A stretch of 64,000 nucleotides of DNA from contig NZ_FNVP01000003.1 in assembly GCF_900108015.1 (NCBI RefSeq), forward strand, positions 250,700 to 314,699, read 5' to 3'. Every line of letters begins with the position of its first letter. Positions within the stretch are counted from its first letter, which is position 1. The DNA comes from Flavobacterium urumqiense. GTDB taxonomy: Bacteria > Bacteroidota > Bacteroidia > Flavobacteriales > Flavobacteriaceae. Both the position numbers and the translations under genes were made by a program. Positions 52,887-61,703 of the stretch are shown piece by piece. The notes beneath the pieces are model-generated. The model saw only the letters and a program-made list of their open reading frames with translations, was not told the origin of the DNA and ran no database searches.

Positions 52887-53306
52887 GTTTTTTGAAAATG
52901 TTTGGTACAAAAATAAGCCAAATAGGGTTTTCAAATGACTTATATAAGTGACAATTTAAGTTTTATTTCGTTCTAATGTTGAATAACCCTTAATTCCGAA
53001 CGGTGATTTTTTAATATTAAATTATAGGGCTGTCCGTTATTAAAACCAAATTTTTTAAAAATATTTTTATTAAATTTAAAATAAAAAAAATGTAAAGCCC
53101 TGCAAATATTGAATTTAATCAAGAAAACATTATAATTTTTAAACCGTGGGGTCAATACGTTAAGAGATTCGAGCTCTGTTTGGTTTTAACAATACTATTT
53201 AGCGTTTTTTTTTTTTAAAAGAAACAAAGATATTAAGTGGCATTCATGACATTCAGCGACAGTCGCTTTAAATTTAATTAGTAGTCTAAAGAAAAGCGTG
53301 CGATTC
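52887..53306. other. spacer with low-complexity T-runs
   Basis: About 420 nt, AT-rich, with a run of 14 T near 53202. A 60-codon frame on the minus strand (52973-53155) is composed mainly of Phe, Lys and Asn and looks spurious. Nothing else is supported. Confidence 0.4.
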
Positions 53307-54563
53307 TTATTCTGAATAATTCAAATCAGTATCAAAGGTTTCTTGTAGTCTCCAAAGTGCCAAAATTGAAATTACAGATAATATTGATCCAACAATCATA
53401 GCCGATTGCAAAATATCTCCATCAAAAATAGTATCTCTGAAAAAACCATAAATGAGAATAATCAACGGCAATGAACCTCGAACAAAATTAGGAACTGTAG
53501 TTGTCACCGTTGCGCGAATATTGGTCCCAAATTGTTCTGCAGCAATTGTTACAAATAATACCCAATAGCCTACTGAGAATCCCATAATAAAACAGAGCGT
53601 ATAGAAAGAAGAAGCTGTAATTCCAAAAGCATTTAGGTATACAAAAATCATTACCAAATTAAAAATAAGAAATAAATACATCACTTTTTTTCTGCTTTTT
53701 AGCCACTGACTTAACAATCCACTGGCAATATCTCCAAAAATTAATCCGCCGTAACACCAAGCGATAGCTTTTCCTGCGGCAATAGTTGCAAAACCTTGTA
53801 CGCCCAAAGCTTTAGCAAATTCAGGTGAAAAAGTGATCAAGACACCAACCAAAAACCATAATGGAATCCCGATAAGAATGCATTGAAGGTATTTTGAAAA
53901 ACGTTTTTTATTAGTAAATAAAGACAAGAAATCACCTTTTTTCTCTTCACTTTCGTGTACTTTTTTGAATATACCAGATTCGGAAATACTGATTCTTAGA
54001 AAGAGTAATAGGATTCCCAAAACTCCTCCGGCATAATAACACAAACGCCAATCCTGAAAAATCTGATAGACTAGATAAGCGACTACCGCTCCTGAAACGC
54101 CTACCGAAGCTACAATCATTGTCCCATATCCTCGTTTTTCTTTGGGTAAACTCTCCGTAACCAAAGTAATTCCGGCACCTAATTCACCCGCAAGTCCAAT
54201 TCCTGCTATTAACCTCCAAAAAGCATAACCATCAACTGTAGTTACCATTCCATTAGCGATATTAGCGACAGAATAAACTAAAATGGAACCGAATAAAACA
54301 GAAATCCGTCCTTTTTTATCGCCTAAAATTCCCCAAAGAATCCCGCCAAAAAGCATCCCAAACATTTGCATACTGATCAAATATTCTCCTTGATTCCGGA
54401 TGGCATCTCCCGTAATTCCCAAGTCTTTTAAACTATCCGTACGAACGATTCCAAAAAGTAACAAATCATAAATATCAACAAAATAGCCAAGTGCCGCTAC
54501 AATTACGGCTGCATTAAGAATTGAAACTGGCTTCTTTATATCTGGAAAATTAGTGTTTTTCAT
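53307..54563 (-). CDS. MFS metabolite transporter (sugar/acid:proton symporter-like)
   Basis: 418 residues with 12 membrane helices in two bundles. MFS features: GYFVDIYDLLLFGIVRTDSL, GDKKGRISVLFGSILVYSVA (motif A between helices 2 and 3), WRLIAGIGLAGELGAGITLV and RGYGTMIVASVGVSGAVVAY. The profile recalls the metabolite:H+ symporter/sialate-shikimate group. Substrate unknown. It lies 5 nt after the acetyltransferase stop, so the two form one transcript. Confidence 0.82.
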   Translation of the reverse strand: MKNTNFPDIKKPVSILNAAVIVAALGYFVDIYDLLLFGIVRTDSLKDLGITGDAIRNQGEYLISMQMFGMLFGGILWGILGDKKGRISVLFGSILVYSVANIANGMVTTVDGYAFWRLIAGIGLAGELGAGITLVTESLPKEKRGYGTMIVASVGVSGAVVAYLVYQIFQDWRLCYYAGGVLGILLLFLRISISESGIFKKVHESEEKKGDFLSLFTNKKRFSKYLQCILIGIPLWFLVGVLITFSPEFAKALGVQGFATIAAGKAIAWCYGGLIFGDIASGLLSQWLKSRKKVMYLFLIFNLVMIFVYLNAFGITASSFYTLCFIMGFSVGYWVLFVTIAAEQFGTNIRATVTTTVPNFVRGSLPLIILIYGFFRDTIFDGDILQSAMIVGSILSVISILALWRLQETFDTDLNYSE

Positions 54564-54568
54564 TATGA

Positions 54569-55093
54569 TTATTTATTTACATCCAATTTCATTAATAGGT
54601 CAGTTTGTTCTTCATCACCAAGAATAAAAACATGGGTGTCAAATGTTACAAAGCCATTTTTGATATAAAATTGCAATGCTCTGTCATTTTTCTCCCAGAC
54701 TCCAAGCCAAATGTAATCGGCATGCATCTGTTGTGCAATATCTATTGCTTTATCTAGCAATAATTGGCCAACTTTTTTTCCGTGAAAAGCGTGCAAAACA
54801 TATATTCTATGAATCTCTAAGGCTTGATCATTTAGGATTTCGGTTTGTGCATTACCAAAATTTATTTTTAAATAGCCAATTGGTTTTGAATTAGAATACG
54901 CTATGAAAAACTCGGAGCTTGGATTGGTTAATTCTGAAGTTAATTGTTCTAAATTAAAGCTTTCTCGATTATAATTTTCAATGTTTTGGGGTGTGTTTAC
55001 TTCAGCAAAAGTTTCAGAAAAGGTTTGTATGCTTATAATTTGGATGGTTTCAAGGTCTGATAGGGAAGCTTTTTTAATTTCAATTTTAAACAT
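54569..55093 (-). CDS. GNAT-family N-acetyltransferase
   Basis: 174 residues. The acetyl-CoA loop motif A is EIHRIYVLHAFHGKKVGQLL (R/Q-x2-G-x-G/A variant), preceded by the substrate strand AYSNSKPIGYLKINFGNAQT and followed by ADYIWLGVWEKNDRALQFYI and KNGFVTFDTHVFILGDEEQT, typical of the C-terminal half. The family acetylates amines; here RimI-like or small-molecule targets are equally possible. It is the first gene of the pair with the MFS carrier. Confidence 0.82.
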   Translation of the reverse strand: MFKIEIKKASLSDLETIQIISIQTFSETFAEVNTPQNIENYNRESFNLEQLTSELTNPSSEFFIAYSNSKPIGYLKINFGNAQTEILNDQALEIHRIYVLHAFHGKKVGQLLLDKAIDIAQQMHADYIWLGVWEKNDRALQFYIKNGFVTFDTHVFILGDEEQTDLLMKLDVNK

Positions 55094-55124
55094 AATAAGT
55101 TACAGTGGTTTGGTTTGATTGAAT

Positions 55125-55150
55125 CAAAAATAGTAAAAATTTAATCGCAA
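55125..55150 (-). promoter_or_regulatory. promoter of the GNAT-MFS pair
   Basis: On the minus strand TTG (55148-55150), 15 nt, then TATTTTTG (55125-55132). The spacing is slightly short for the consensus. The leader to the ATG at 55093 would be about 25 nt. Confidence 0.4.
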
Positions 55151-55219
55151 TGATTTATATTATCTATCCTATTATTAGACAAATCAATTCATACGTACTC
55201 ATTTGTTATTTTCAATTTG

Positions 55220-55227
55220 TACTTTTG
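55220..55227 (+). promoter_or_regulatory. -7 element for yaaA
   Basis: TACTTTTG matches TAnnTTTG and lies 37 nt upstream of the yaaA ATG. The nearest TTTG (55202-55205) is 14 nt away, a weak -33. Confidence 0.4.
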
Positions 55228-55264
55228 AATCTGATACCAAAATGAACTGAAACAGAATCTGAAT

Positions 55265-56023
55265 ATGAAAATTGTTATATCGCCAGCAAAATCTTTAAAC
55301 TTTGAAAAAGAACTACCGACGGCACAGCATACCGAACCTTTGTTTCTAAAAGAAGCGAAACAGGTTCATAAAGTTTTAAAAGGGAAAAAGCCTGCTGAAC
55401 TATCTGATTTGATGCGCATTTCAGATAAATTAGCTGATTTGAACTGGAAGCGAAATCAAGAATGGAAAACACCTTTCACAGTAGAAAATTCGCGACCCGC
55501 AATTTTTACTTTTGATGGCGATGTTTATACCGGATTGGATGCATATTCGATCCCAATTGAGAAATTAGAAACGTTGCAAGATAGTTTGAGAATAATATCA
55601 GGTTTGTATGGGTTGTTGAAACCGTTGGATTTGATTCAAGCGTATAGATTAGAAATGGGTACTAAACTGCCTATTGACGAGAGTAAAAATTTATATGAAT
55701 TTTGGAAATCGACCGTTACAAAAGCATTGAATAGGGAACTTACTAAAGGAGAATTATTCATCAATCTCGCTAGTAATGAATATTTTTCGGTAATCGATGT
55801 CAAAGCTTTAAAAGTTCCTGTTATTACCCCGGAATTTAAAGATTATAAAAATGGAAAACTTAAAATAATCAGTTTCTTTGCCAAGAAGGCAAGGGGGATG
55901 ATGGTGCGTTATATTATTAATACCGATGTTAAAACAATTGATGATTTGAAAGGTTTCAATTATGAAGACTACCAATTTGACGCTAATTTATCAAAGGGAA
56001 ATCATTTGGTATTTACCCGATAA
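55265..56023 (+). CDS. yaaA: peroxide stress protein YaaA (UPF0246)
   Basis: 252 residues of the YaaA/DUF328 family: MKIVISPAKSLNFEKELPTA, then MRISDKLADLNWKRNQEW, AIFTFDGDVYTGLDAYSI, ISGLYGLLKPLDLIQAYRLE, LINLASNEYFSVIDV and KIISFFAKKARGMMVRYI. E. coli YaaA lowers free iron and DNA damage under peroxide stress. Full-length; monocistronic; the family assignment is sure, and function is by analogy. Confidence 0.9.
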   Translation: MKIVISPAKSLNFEKELPTAQHTEPLFLKEAKQVHKVLKGKKPAELSDLMRISDKLADLNWKRNQEWKTPFTVENSRPAIFTFDGDVYTGLDAYSIPIEKLETLQDSLRIISGLYGLLKPLDLIQAYRLEMGTKLPIDESKNLYEFWKSTVTKALNRELTKGELFINLASNEYFSVIDVKALKVPVITPEFKDYKNGKLKIISFFAKKARGMMVRYIINTDVKTIDDLKGFNYEDYQFDANLSKGNHLVFTR

Positions 56024-56043
56024 AATCTAGTGATTAAAATAAT

Positions 56044-56081
56044 AAAAAATGCCGAATTCTTTAAGAATTCGGCATTTTTTA
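56044..56081. terminator. bidirectional terminator between yaaA and emrB
   Basis: AAAAAATGCCGAATTCT (56044-56060) pairs with AGAATTCGGCATTTTTT (56064-56080), a 17-bp perfect stem with a TTA loop. It lies between the convergent yaaA and efflux operon. Confidence 0.9.
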
Positions 56082-56093
56082 TTTAAACATAAA

Positions 56094-57674
56094 TTAATGC
56101 ATAGCATCAGCAGGATTGATTTTGTTTTTTCCTTTTTTGATTAAAAATATAATAGGAATACAACATAGGAACATAATCCCCAGATATAGAAAAATATCCA
56201 TATATGATAAAACAGTGCTTTGTTTCATTATCGAATAATCAATGGCCTGATACGCTTTTTTTAGCGCAACATTACTGCTGAATCCTTTAGACATAAAACC
56301 TTTTTGCAGCATCGCGATACGTTGTTGTACTTCAAATTTGCTGCCATCTAAATGAGAAACTAAGTCTACCCGATGTTTCTGACTGAATCTTGTGATAAAA
56401 GTGGTGATAATAGCAATTCCAAAAGAACCGCCTAATTGTCTCATCATTCCTGTAAATGCAGCGCCTTCGCCAATGTGTTTTCCTTTCAGGGTAGAAAGTG
56501 ATAAAGTTGTTATGGGTACAAAAAGTAATCCTAAACCAATTCCTCTTAAAATCAAAGGCCAATATAGATGTTCGGTACCAGTATTTGGCGTCATTCTATT
56601 GTGCATCATAAAAGTGAAGAAAAAGAAAACTAAAAATCCAACACCCACCATATATCCTTGGGGAACTCCGCGTTGAATTAATTTTCCAATAATTGGCATC
56701 ATAAAAGCGGTAGTGATCGAACCCGGAATAAGTAATAATCCGGCATCAGTTGCTGTCCACCCTAAAATAGATTGTGTATAAATTGGAATAATTAACGTCG
56801 AACCATAAAGTCCAAATCCTAAGATAAAACACATTAAAACTCCAATTCTAAGATTCCCGTCTTTCAAAACACTTAAGTTTACTATCGGATGCTTATAGGT
56901 TAGCTCTCGCCATACAAATAAGATTAATCCAAATAAAGATACAGTGCTTAAAATTACAATTGTTGAGTTGTTGAACCAATCATCTTGCTGGCCGTGTTCC
57001 AAAACAAATTGTAATGAACCGATAAAAGCCGTTAAAAGAAAAATCCCCCACCAATCGACTTGGTTGACTTTTAATTTTTCACCGTATTGTGGACTTCTCA
57101 CAAAAGTGAATGCTAATATAGTGGCAATAATACCAAGAGGAATGTTGATATAGAAAATATAAGGCCATGAAAAATGATCAACCAAATAACCTCCTAATGG
57201 CGGACCTAAAGTAGGACCCACAATCACACCCATTCCGTAAATTGCCTGAGCCATACCCCGTTTTGCAATAGGATAACTCTCGGTTATAATAGTTTGTGCG
57301 GTAACTAATAAAGCACCACCACCAAGTCCTTGTATAAATCGGAAAACAATGAGTTCCCATATGTTATCAGAGTTCCCACACATAAAGGAAGCAACAGTAA
57401 AAATGATAATGGAAACCACGAAGTAATTCCTTCGGCCAAATTGTTGTGACAGCCAACTCGTCATGGGAATGACAATTACGTTTGCAATAGCATAAGCTGT
57501 AATTACCCACGCCACATCATTCAAGGTAGCACCCAGGCTTCCTCTCATGTTAGTTAAAGCTACATTCACAATCGTTGTATCGACGATTTCCAGCAATGCA
57601 CAGAGTACAGCTGTTATCGTAATAATAACCCGTCTATAGCCGTATTCTACTAAATCGTCTTCTACTACTGCCAT
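56094..57674 (-). CDS. emrB: DHA2/EmrB-type MFS drug efflux permease
   Basis: 526 residues with 14 membrane helices. Signature elements: IVDTTIVNVALTNMRGSLGA (the DHA2 motif D1), WLSQQFGRRNYFVVSIIIFT (motif A), RFIQGLGGGALLVTAQTIIT (motif B) and YGMGVIVGPTLGPPLGGYLV (motif C). It would expel drugs or acids through the EmrA adaptor and the TolC-type channel encoded in the same operon. It starts 1 nt after the adaptor stop. Last gene of the operon. Confidence 0.9.
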   Translation of the reverse strand: MAVVEDDLVEYGYRRVIITITAVLCALLEIVDTTIVNVALTNMRGSLGATLNDVAWVITAYAIANVIVIPMTSWLSQQFGRRNYFVVSIIIFTVASFMCGNSDNIWELIVFRFIQGLGGGALLVTAQTIITESYPIAKRGMAQAIYGMGVIVGPTLGPPLGGYLVDHFSWPYIFYINIPLGIIATILAFTFVRSPQYGEKLKVNQVDWWGIFLLTAFIGSLQFVLEHGQQDDWFNNSTIVILSTVSLFGLILFVWRELTYKHPIVNLSVLKDGNLRIGVLMCFILGFGLYGSTLIIPIYTQSILGWTATDAGLLLIPGSITTAFMMPIIGKLIQRGVPQGYMVGVGFLVFFFFTFMMHNRMTPNTGTEHLYWPLILRGIGLGLLFVPITTLSLSTLKGKHIGEGAAFTGMMRQLGGSFGIAIITTFITRFSQKHRVDLVSHLDGSKFEVQQRIAMLQKGFMSKGFSSNVALKKAYQAIDYSIMKQSTVLSYMDIFLYLGIMFLCCIPIIFLIKKGKNKINPADAMH

Positions 57675-57675
57675 T

Positions 57676-58755
57676 TTATTTTAAATGTACGTCAACATCA
57701 ACATTCATCCCCGGACGCAATAATTTAATTTTCTCAACATCGTTAGATTTGTTCAAGCTTATTTTTACAGGTAATCTTTGAATCGTTTTTACAAAATTCC
57801 CTGTTGCATTATCTGGGGGCAAAATAGAGAAACGGGATCCTGTTGCAGGAGAAAATGACGTGATCGACCCTTCAAAATTATAGTCAGGATAAGCGTCTAC
57901 ATTTACAGTTACTTTTTGTCCAATAACCATTTTGTTCAATTGCGTTTCCTTAAAATTAGCAATTACCCATGCATTAGAATTATTAATAATATAAAAAAGA
58001 GATTGTCCCGGTTGTACCAATTGTCCGGGCTGAATATCAATTTTTGAAACCTGACCATCAATAGCCGCCGTGACTGCGGTGTAGGTTAAATTTAATTCGG
58101 CAGCATCAAGAATCGCTTTTGCTCTTTTGATATTCGCGGCAGCAACATCAGTCTGTTTATTCGAAACTTTAGATTTAGCTACAATTACAGATTTTTGAAA
58201 AGCACTGGCTCTTTCTTGCTGTTGCAAAATGCGGACTTGATTTTCGGCCTCTAATTTTGATGCCAAGGCTTGCTCGTATTGTTGTTTTGTAATAGAGTGA
58301 TTTTTGTACAAATTATTATATCGAATGTAATCACTGTCGATTCGGTTCAATCTAATTTTTGCAGATTGAATATTTCCTCCGGCAGATAATACATTGGCAT
58401 CAGATACAGAAATGTTAGCCAAAGCACTACTAATATCCGCTTTAGAAACTTCAAAATTACCTTCGGCAGCAAGAAATGAAGCATTTGCCTCGTCTATTTT
58501 CAATTGATAATCTCTCTTGTCTATGGTAAATAACGTATCACCTTTCTTCACAAAATCATTATCTTTTATATATACTTTATCCACATACCCGGAAACTTTA
58601 GGGATAATAGGATTCATATTTTTTTCTATTTGTGCATCATCTGTTTCTTCATGAGCTAAAGAGTGCATGTATTTATAAATTCCGTAAGTTCCGCCTAATA
58701 CTACCAAAACCGCTAGGATAATAATAAATTTTGTATTTGTTTTTTTCTTTTCCAT
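57676..58755 (-). CDS. emrA: EmrA/HlyD-family membrane fusion protein
   Basis: 359 residues. One N-terminal membrane helix (about 10-28) precedes the adaptor: HEETDDAQIEKNMNPIIPKV, a lipoyl-like half (YVDKVYIKDNDFVKKGDTLF), a long coiled-coil hairpin (residues 75-215), the second lipoyl half (GQVSKIDIQPGQLVQPGQSL) and a beta-barrel with ANFKETQLNKMVIGQKVTVN. It links the inner-membrane EmrB to the outer-membrane channel. Nine nucleotides downstream of the TolC gene. Confidence 0.9.
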   Translation of the reverse strand: MEKKKTNTKFIIILAVLVVLGGTYGIYKYMHSLAHEETDDAQIEKNMNPIIPKVSGYVDKVYIKDNDFVKKGDTLFTIDKRDYQLKIDEANASFLAAEGNFEVSKADISSALANISVSDANVLSAGGNIQSAKIRLNRIDSDYIRYNNLYKNHSITKQQYEQALASKLEAENQVRILQQQERASAFQKSVIVAKSKVSNKQTDVAAANIKRAKAILDAAELNLTYTAVTAAIDGQVSKIDIQPGQLVQPGQSLFYIINNSNAWVIANFKETQLNKMVIGQKVTVNVDAYPDYNFEGSITSFSPATGSRFSILPPDNATGNFVKTIQRLPVKISLNKSNDVEKIKLLRPGMNVDVDVHLK

Positions 58756-58764
58756 GTGTTTTGA

Positions 58765-60090
58765 TTATATTTTTGAAAGATTGAAAGATTGAGATAATTG
58801 TCCGGTAACAGAAAGCAATTCGTAATATTTTTGAATAATATTTGCTTTTGCTAATGCTTTATTGATTTTTGAACCTAACTGTTCTACATCAGCTTCCAGT
58901 AAATCATTGGTGTCTGAAAGACCGTTATCATACTTGTCTTTTATAATTCTGTAGTTTTCTGATGATTGTTCAACCGCTTGGATATAAACATCATTTTGTT
59001 TTAATGCCAGATCATAATCTTCTATTGCATTTTGAACTTCCAGTTTGATATAATCAGTCAGCATAGCTTCAGAATTTTGTACTTCAAGCGCTTTACTTTC
59101 AGCTATTTTTACCGTAGTTCCATTTTTGATAATAGTACTCAAATCATAAGAAACCCCCACGCCAATATTCATTGCATTTTGAACAGTTATAACATTTTTC
59201 AAGTCTATTGCAGTATAACCACCAATAATTGCTATGGAAGGATAATAAGCACTTTTTGCTATTTTAATATTTGCCTGACTTGCTTTTCCTTGAAAACGGA
59301 CTGCTTCTAAATCTTTACGATTTTGTAGCGCTGGTTCGTCATTGGTTGGAATATTATCCATTTGAAAGTTAGCAAAATCACTTTCTTTAATTTCTAGTTT
59401 TGTTCCCGCAGGTAACTTTAATAATGTAACTATGTAAAAATTTACAATATTTAAATTTTTAGCAGCTTCATCTATGGACAACTGAATTTTAGAAACTTGT
59501 AACTGCGATTTTAATAAATCGTTTCTGGGGATAATGCCGTTTTTTTCTAAATCACTAAAATCAGTTGCTCGCTGTTGCGCTCTTTTCTGATTTTCTTTTA
59601 AAAGTTCCAATGTTTTTTGTGCCTTATACAGATCAGCATAATGGTTAACCACTTTCATCGCCACTTCTTCCTTTGTTTGAGAAGCTGTAGCTGTTTGTGC
59701 CTGATATAAGTTTTCGTAAGCCTTGATGCTATTTTGGATTTTAAATCCTGCAAAAACGGGAACGCTGGCGTTAACTTGTCCAATCATTAATTGATCCACA
59801 ACGGGAAGCGCTTGTGAAGTAGCACTTTTATTAATTTTTAGATCAATAGACGCTTTTGCCAATCTTTGATATTGTCCTGAAACTTTCAAATCAGGATATT
59901 GATTGTTTTTTGTAGATTGTAATTCGTATTTTTTAGTCGCCACTTTAGTATTGGCCAAGCTAACCTCATTACTGTTTTTCCAAGCCAAATGGATGGCTAC
60001 ATCGAGTGTTAAACTCGTTTTTTCTTGTGCTTCTACAGCAGAAGTTCCTATAAAGAAAATCCCGAAGAGCATTAATTGACTAACTTTCAT
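58765..60090 (-). CDS. TolC-family outer-membrane efflux channel
   Basis: 441 residues with a signal peptide ending in SAVEAQ. The two-repeat TolC pattern is visible: LTLDVAIHLAWKNSNEVSLA and later NRKDLEAVRFQGKASQANIK, with coiled-coil helices (LYKAQKTLELLKENQKRAQQ; YDLALKQNDVYIQAVEQSSE) and a final YYELLSVTGQLS. It gives the EmrAB pump a route across the outer membrane. Its start overlaps the tetR stop by 11 nt. Confidence 0.88.
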   Translation of the reverse strand: MKVSQLMLFGIFFIGTSAVEAQEKTSLTLDVAIHLAWKNSNEVSLANTKVATKKYELQSTKNNQYPDLKVSGQYQRLAKASIDLKINKSATSQALPVVDQLMIGQVNASVPVFAGFKIQNSIKAYENLYQAQTATASQTKEEVAMKVVNHYADLYKAQKTLELLKENQKRAQQRATDFSDLEKNGIIPRNDLLKSQLQVSKIQLSIDEAAKNLNIVNFYIVTLLKLPAGTKLEIKESDFANFQMDNIPTNDEPALQNRKDLEAVRFQGKASQANIKIAKSAYYPSIAIIGGYTAIDLKNVITVQNAMNIGVGVSYDLSTIIKNGTTVKIAESKALEVQNSEAMLTDYIKLEVQNAIEDYDLALKQNDVYIQAVEQSSENYRIIKDKYDNGLSDTNDLLEADVEQLGSKINKALAKANIIQKYYELLSVTGQLSQSFNLSKI

Positions 60091-60706
60091 ATATCAGAAG
60101 GGCTTTTATAGTTTGTTGAATGTGTAATGTCAAATTGGTTTTTATATAATTATTGTACAAATCTTCTGTTTTCAAATTTAGTAAATTTTGAAAGAAAGTT
60201 TTATTCATATGGAAATGAAAGAAAGTACCTAAAATTGTTGGCGTTATTAAAGGAATGATAACATCTTTTCTAAAAATGCCTTTTGTTTGACCTTCTATAA
60301 TAATGGATTCTAAGGATTTAAGGTTTCCTTTTTTTAATTCCGAGAAAGCCTGAAGATTTGAATCTCCTTTTTTAGAGGTAAATTCGAAGTGTAAAATTCT
60401 GTAAATACCTTTATTGCAATTGATGCGATTGATGTAAAGCTCAATCAATTTATTTATTTTCTCGATAGGTTCGAGGTCTTCGATTATTAAATTATCCAAC
60501 TGTATTTTTAAGTCGGAAGTTCTATAGAGTATAAGGGATTCCAATAATTTTTCTTTGGAACCAAAATAATAAGAAACCATCGCAATGTTTATTTTGGCCT
60601 CTTTAGCGATATTTCGTATCGACGTACCATCAAATCCTTTTTCTGCAAATAGCGTTTCGGCTACTTCCAGAATTATAATTTGTTTATCGTTAAAATTGCT
60701 TTTCAA
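60080..60706 (-). CDS. TetR-family repressor of the efflux operon
   Basis: 208 residues. The N-terminal HTH of the TetR type: EVAETLFAEKGFDGTSIRNI, AKEAKINIAMVSYYFGSKEK, LLESLILY. The C-terminal ligand-binding part is less conserved. It is the first gene of tetR-tolC-emrA-emrB and lies 24 nt from a perfect 40-bp palindrome overlapping the promoter, so it very likely represses its own operon and is released by a pump substrate. Confidence 0.88.
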   Translation of the reverse strand: MKSNFNDKQIIILEVAETLFAEKGFDGTSIRNIAKEAKINIAMVSYYFGSKEKLLESLILYRTSDLKIQLDNLIIEDLEPIEKINKLIELYINRINCNKGIYRILHFEFTSKKGDSNLQAFSELKKGNLKSLESIIIEGQTKGIFRKDVIIPLITPTILGTFFHFHMNKTFFQNLLNLKTEDLYNNYIKTNLTLHIQQTIKALLIYES

Positions 60707-60728
60707 TTCTCCTATTTTTAATTCGGCA

Positions 60729-60770
60729 CAAAATTAAACAACTGTTTAAATTTAAACAGTTGTTTAATTT
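60729..60770 (-). promoter_or_regulatory. efflux operon promoter covered by a perfect 40-bp palindromic operator
   Basis: Bases 60731-60750 are the exact reverse complement of 60751-60770, with AAACAACTGTTTAAA and TTTAAACAGTTGTTT as arms. The -7 box TAATTTTG (60729-60736, minus strand) lies at its downstream edge and the -33 position falls inside it, so a bound dimer pair would block polymerase. Its TetR gene starts 24 nt further on. Confidence 0.8.
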
Positions 60771-60970
60771 ATTTTAACAAAATTTTAACAAAAATTAGTA
60801 CTGTTTTTATGTTAAAATGAACCTTTAATGTAAAGCCATTTGTATTAACTTATCTACTATTAGTTGCTATTTTTTTGAATTAATTCTTTTTTTAAATTCT
60901 AATTTCTTCTTCTATTTTAATATCCAGAAATTCAAAGTTATAGTAAACAAATCCTAATTATTTTAAAATA

Positions 60971-61002
60971 AATGAACGATCATTCTTTTTTATGTATCTT
61001 TG
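60971..61002 (+). promoter_or_regulatory. promoter with putative operator for the second tetR
   Basis: TATCTTTG (60995-61002) fits the -7 box. Overlapping the -33 region is AATGAACGATCATT (60971-60984), a 14-bp inverted repeat with one mismatched pair, typical of a TetR half-site pair. It probably mediates autoregulation of the gene at 61071. Confidence 0.5.
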
Positions 61003-61070
61003 CATTAGTAAATGATGGAAGATAAAAAGAATAATTTGGAAATGAAATAACCTTTAAATAAATACTAATT

Positions 61071-61649
61071 ATGGCGCAACTTCAAAAAAGTATAGATAAA
61101 CGTACCGCATTGCTAAAAGCGACCTTAAGTTTAGTAAACAATGGCGGAATACAAAGCGCTTCTATGGCTAAAGTGGCCAAAATAGCCAATGTTTCGCCGG
61201 CTACCATTTATCTGTTTTTTGAAAACAAGCAAGAGCTGGTCAATCAATTGTATTTGGATGTAAAAGGTTCATTTGCGGAAGCGGCTTTTAGAGAACAGAA
61301 GTCAGATGATGAAGTAAAAAAGAGTTTTGAAAAAATCTGGATTGCAATGGCTGCATTTAAATTGGAACACAAAGAAGAAGCTTCTTTTTTATCGCAGTGT
61401 GATAACACGCCTATGATTGATGAGGAAACCCGCCAAGAAGGATTGAAATATTTGGCACCTCTTTTTGTTTTATGGTCTATAGGGATAAAAGAAGGAATTA
61501 TTAAAGATATTTCGCCTTATTTGCTGTACGCTTTCAGCATATATCCGATGGCTTTTTTAATGAATATGGATAACAGAGCGCTTTGTCCATTGGGCGAGAA
61601 CGTACTAAAGGAAGCTTTCCAAGTGGCATGGGACAGTATAAAGGTTTAA
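61071..61649 (+). CDS. TetR-family transcriptional regulator
   Basis: 192 residues. TetR-type HTH: KRTALLKATLSLVNNGGIQS, ASMAKVAKIANVSPATIYLF, FENKQELVNQLYLDVK. The C-terminal half (FEKIWIAMAAFKLEHKEEAS, PLFVLWSIGIKEGIIKDISP) forms the effector domain. It lies 54 nt before a nitroreductase on the same strand, which it probably regulates together with itself. The inducer is unknown; quinones or other electrophiles would fit such a partner. Confidence 0.88.
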   Translation: MAQLQKSIDKRTALLKATLSLVNNGGIQSASMAKVAKIANVSPATIYLFFENKQELVNQLYLDVKGSFAEAAFREQKSDDEVKKSFEKIWIAMAAFKLEHKEEASFLSQCDNTPMIDEETRQEGLKYLAPLFVLWSIGIKEGIIKDISPYLLYAFSIYPMAFLMNMDNRALCPLGENVLKEAFQVAWDSIKV

Positions 61650-61703
61650 GCTTTTTTTTAAAAAATAAAATGTAAATAAGAATTATAAATAAACACAAAT
61701 AAG

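Noticed and set aside
52973..53155. 60-codon minus-strand frame
   Set aside because: AT-rich spacer; Phe/Lys/Asn-dominated translation expected by chance.
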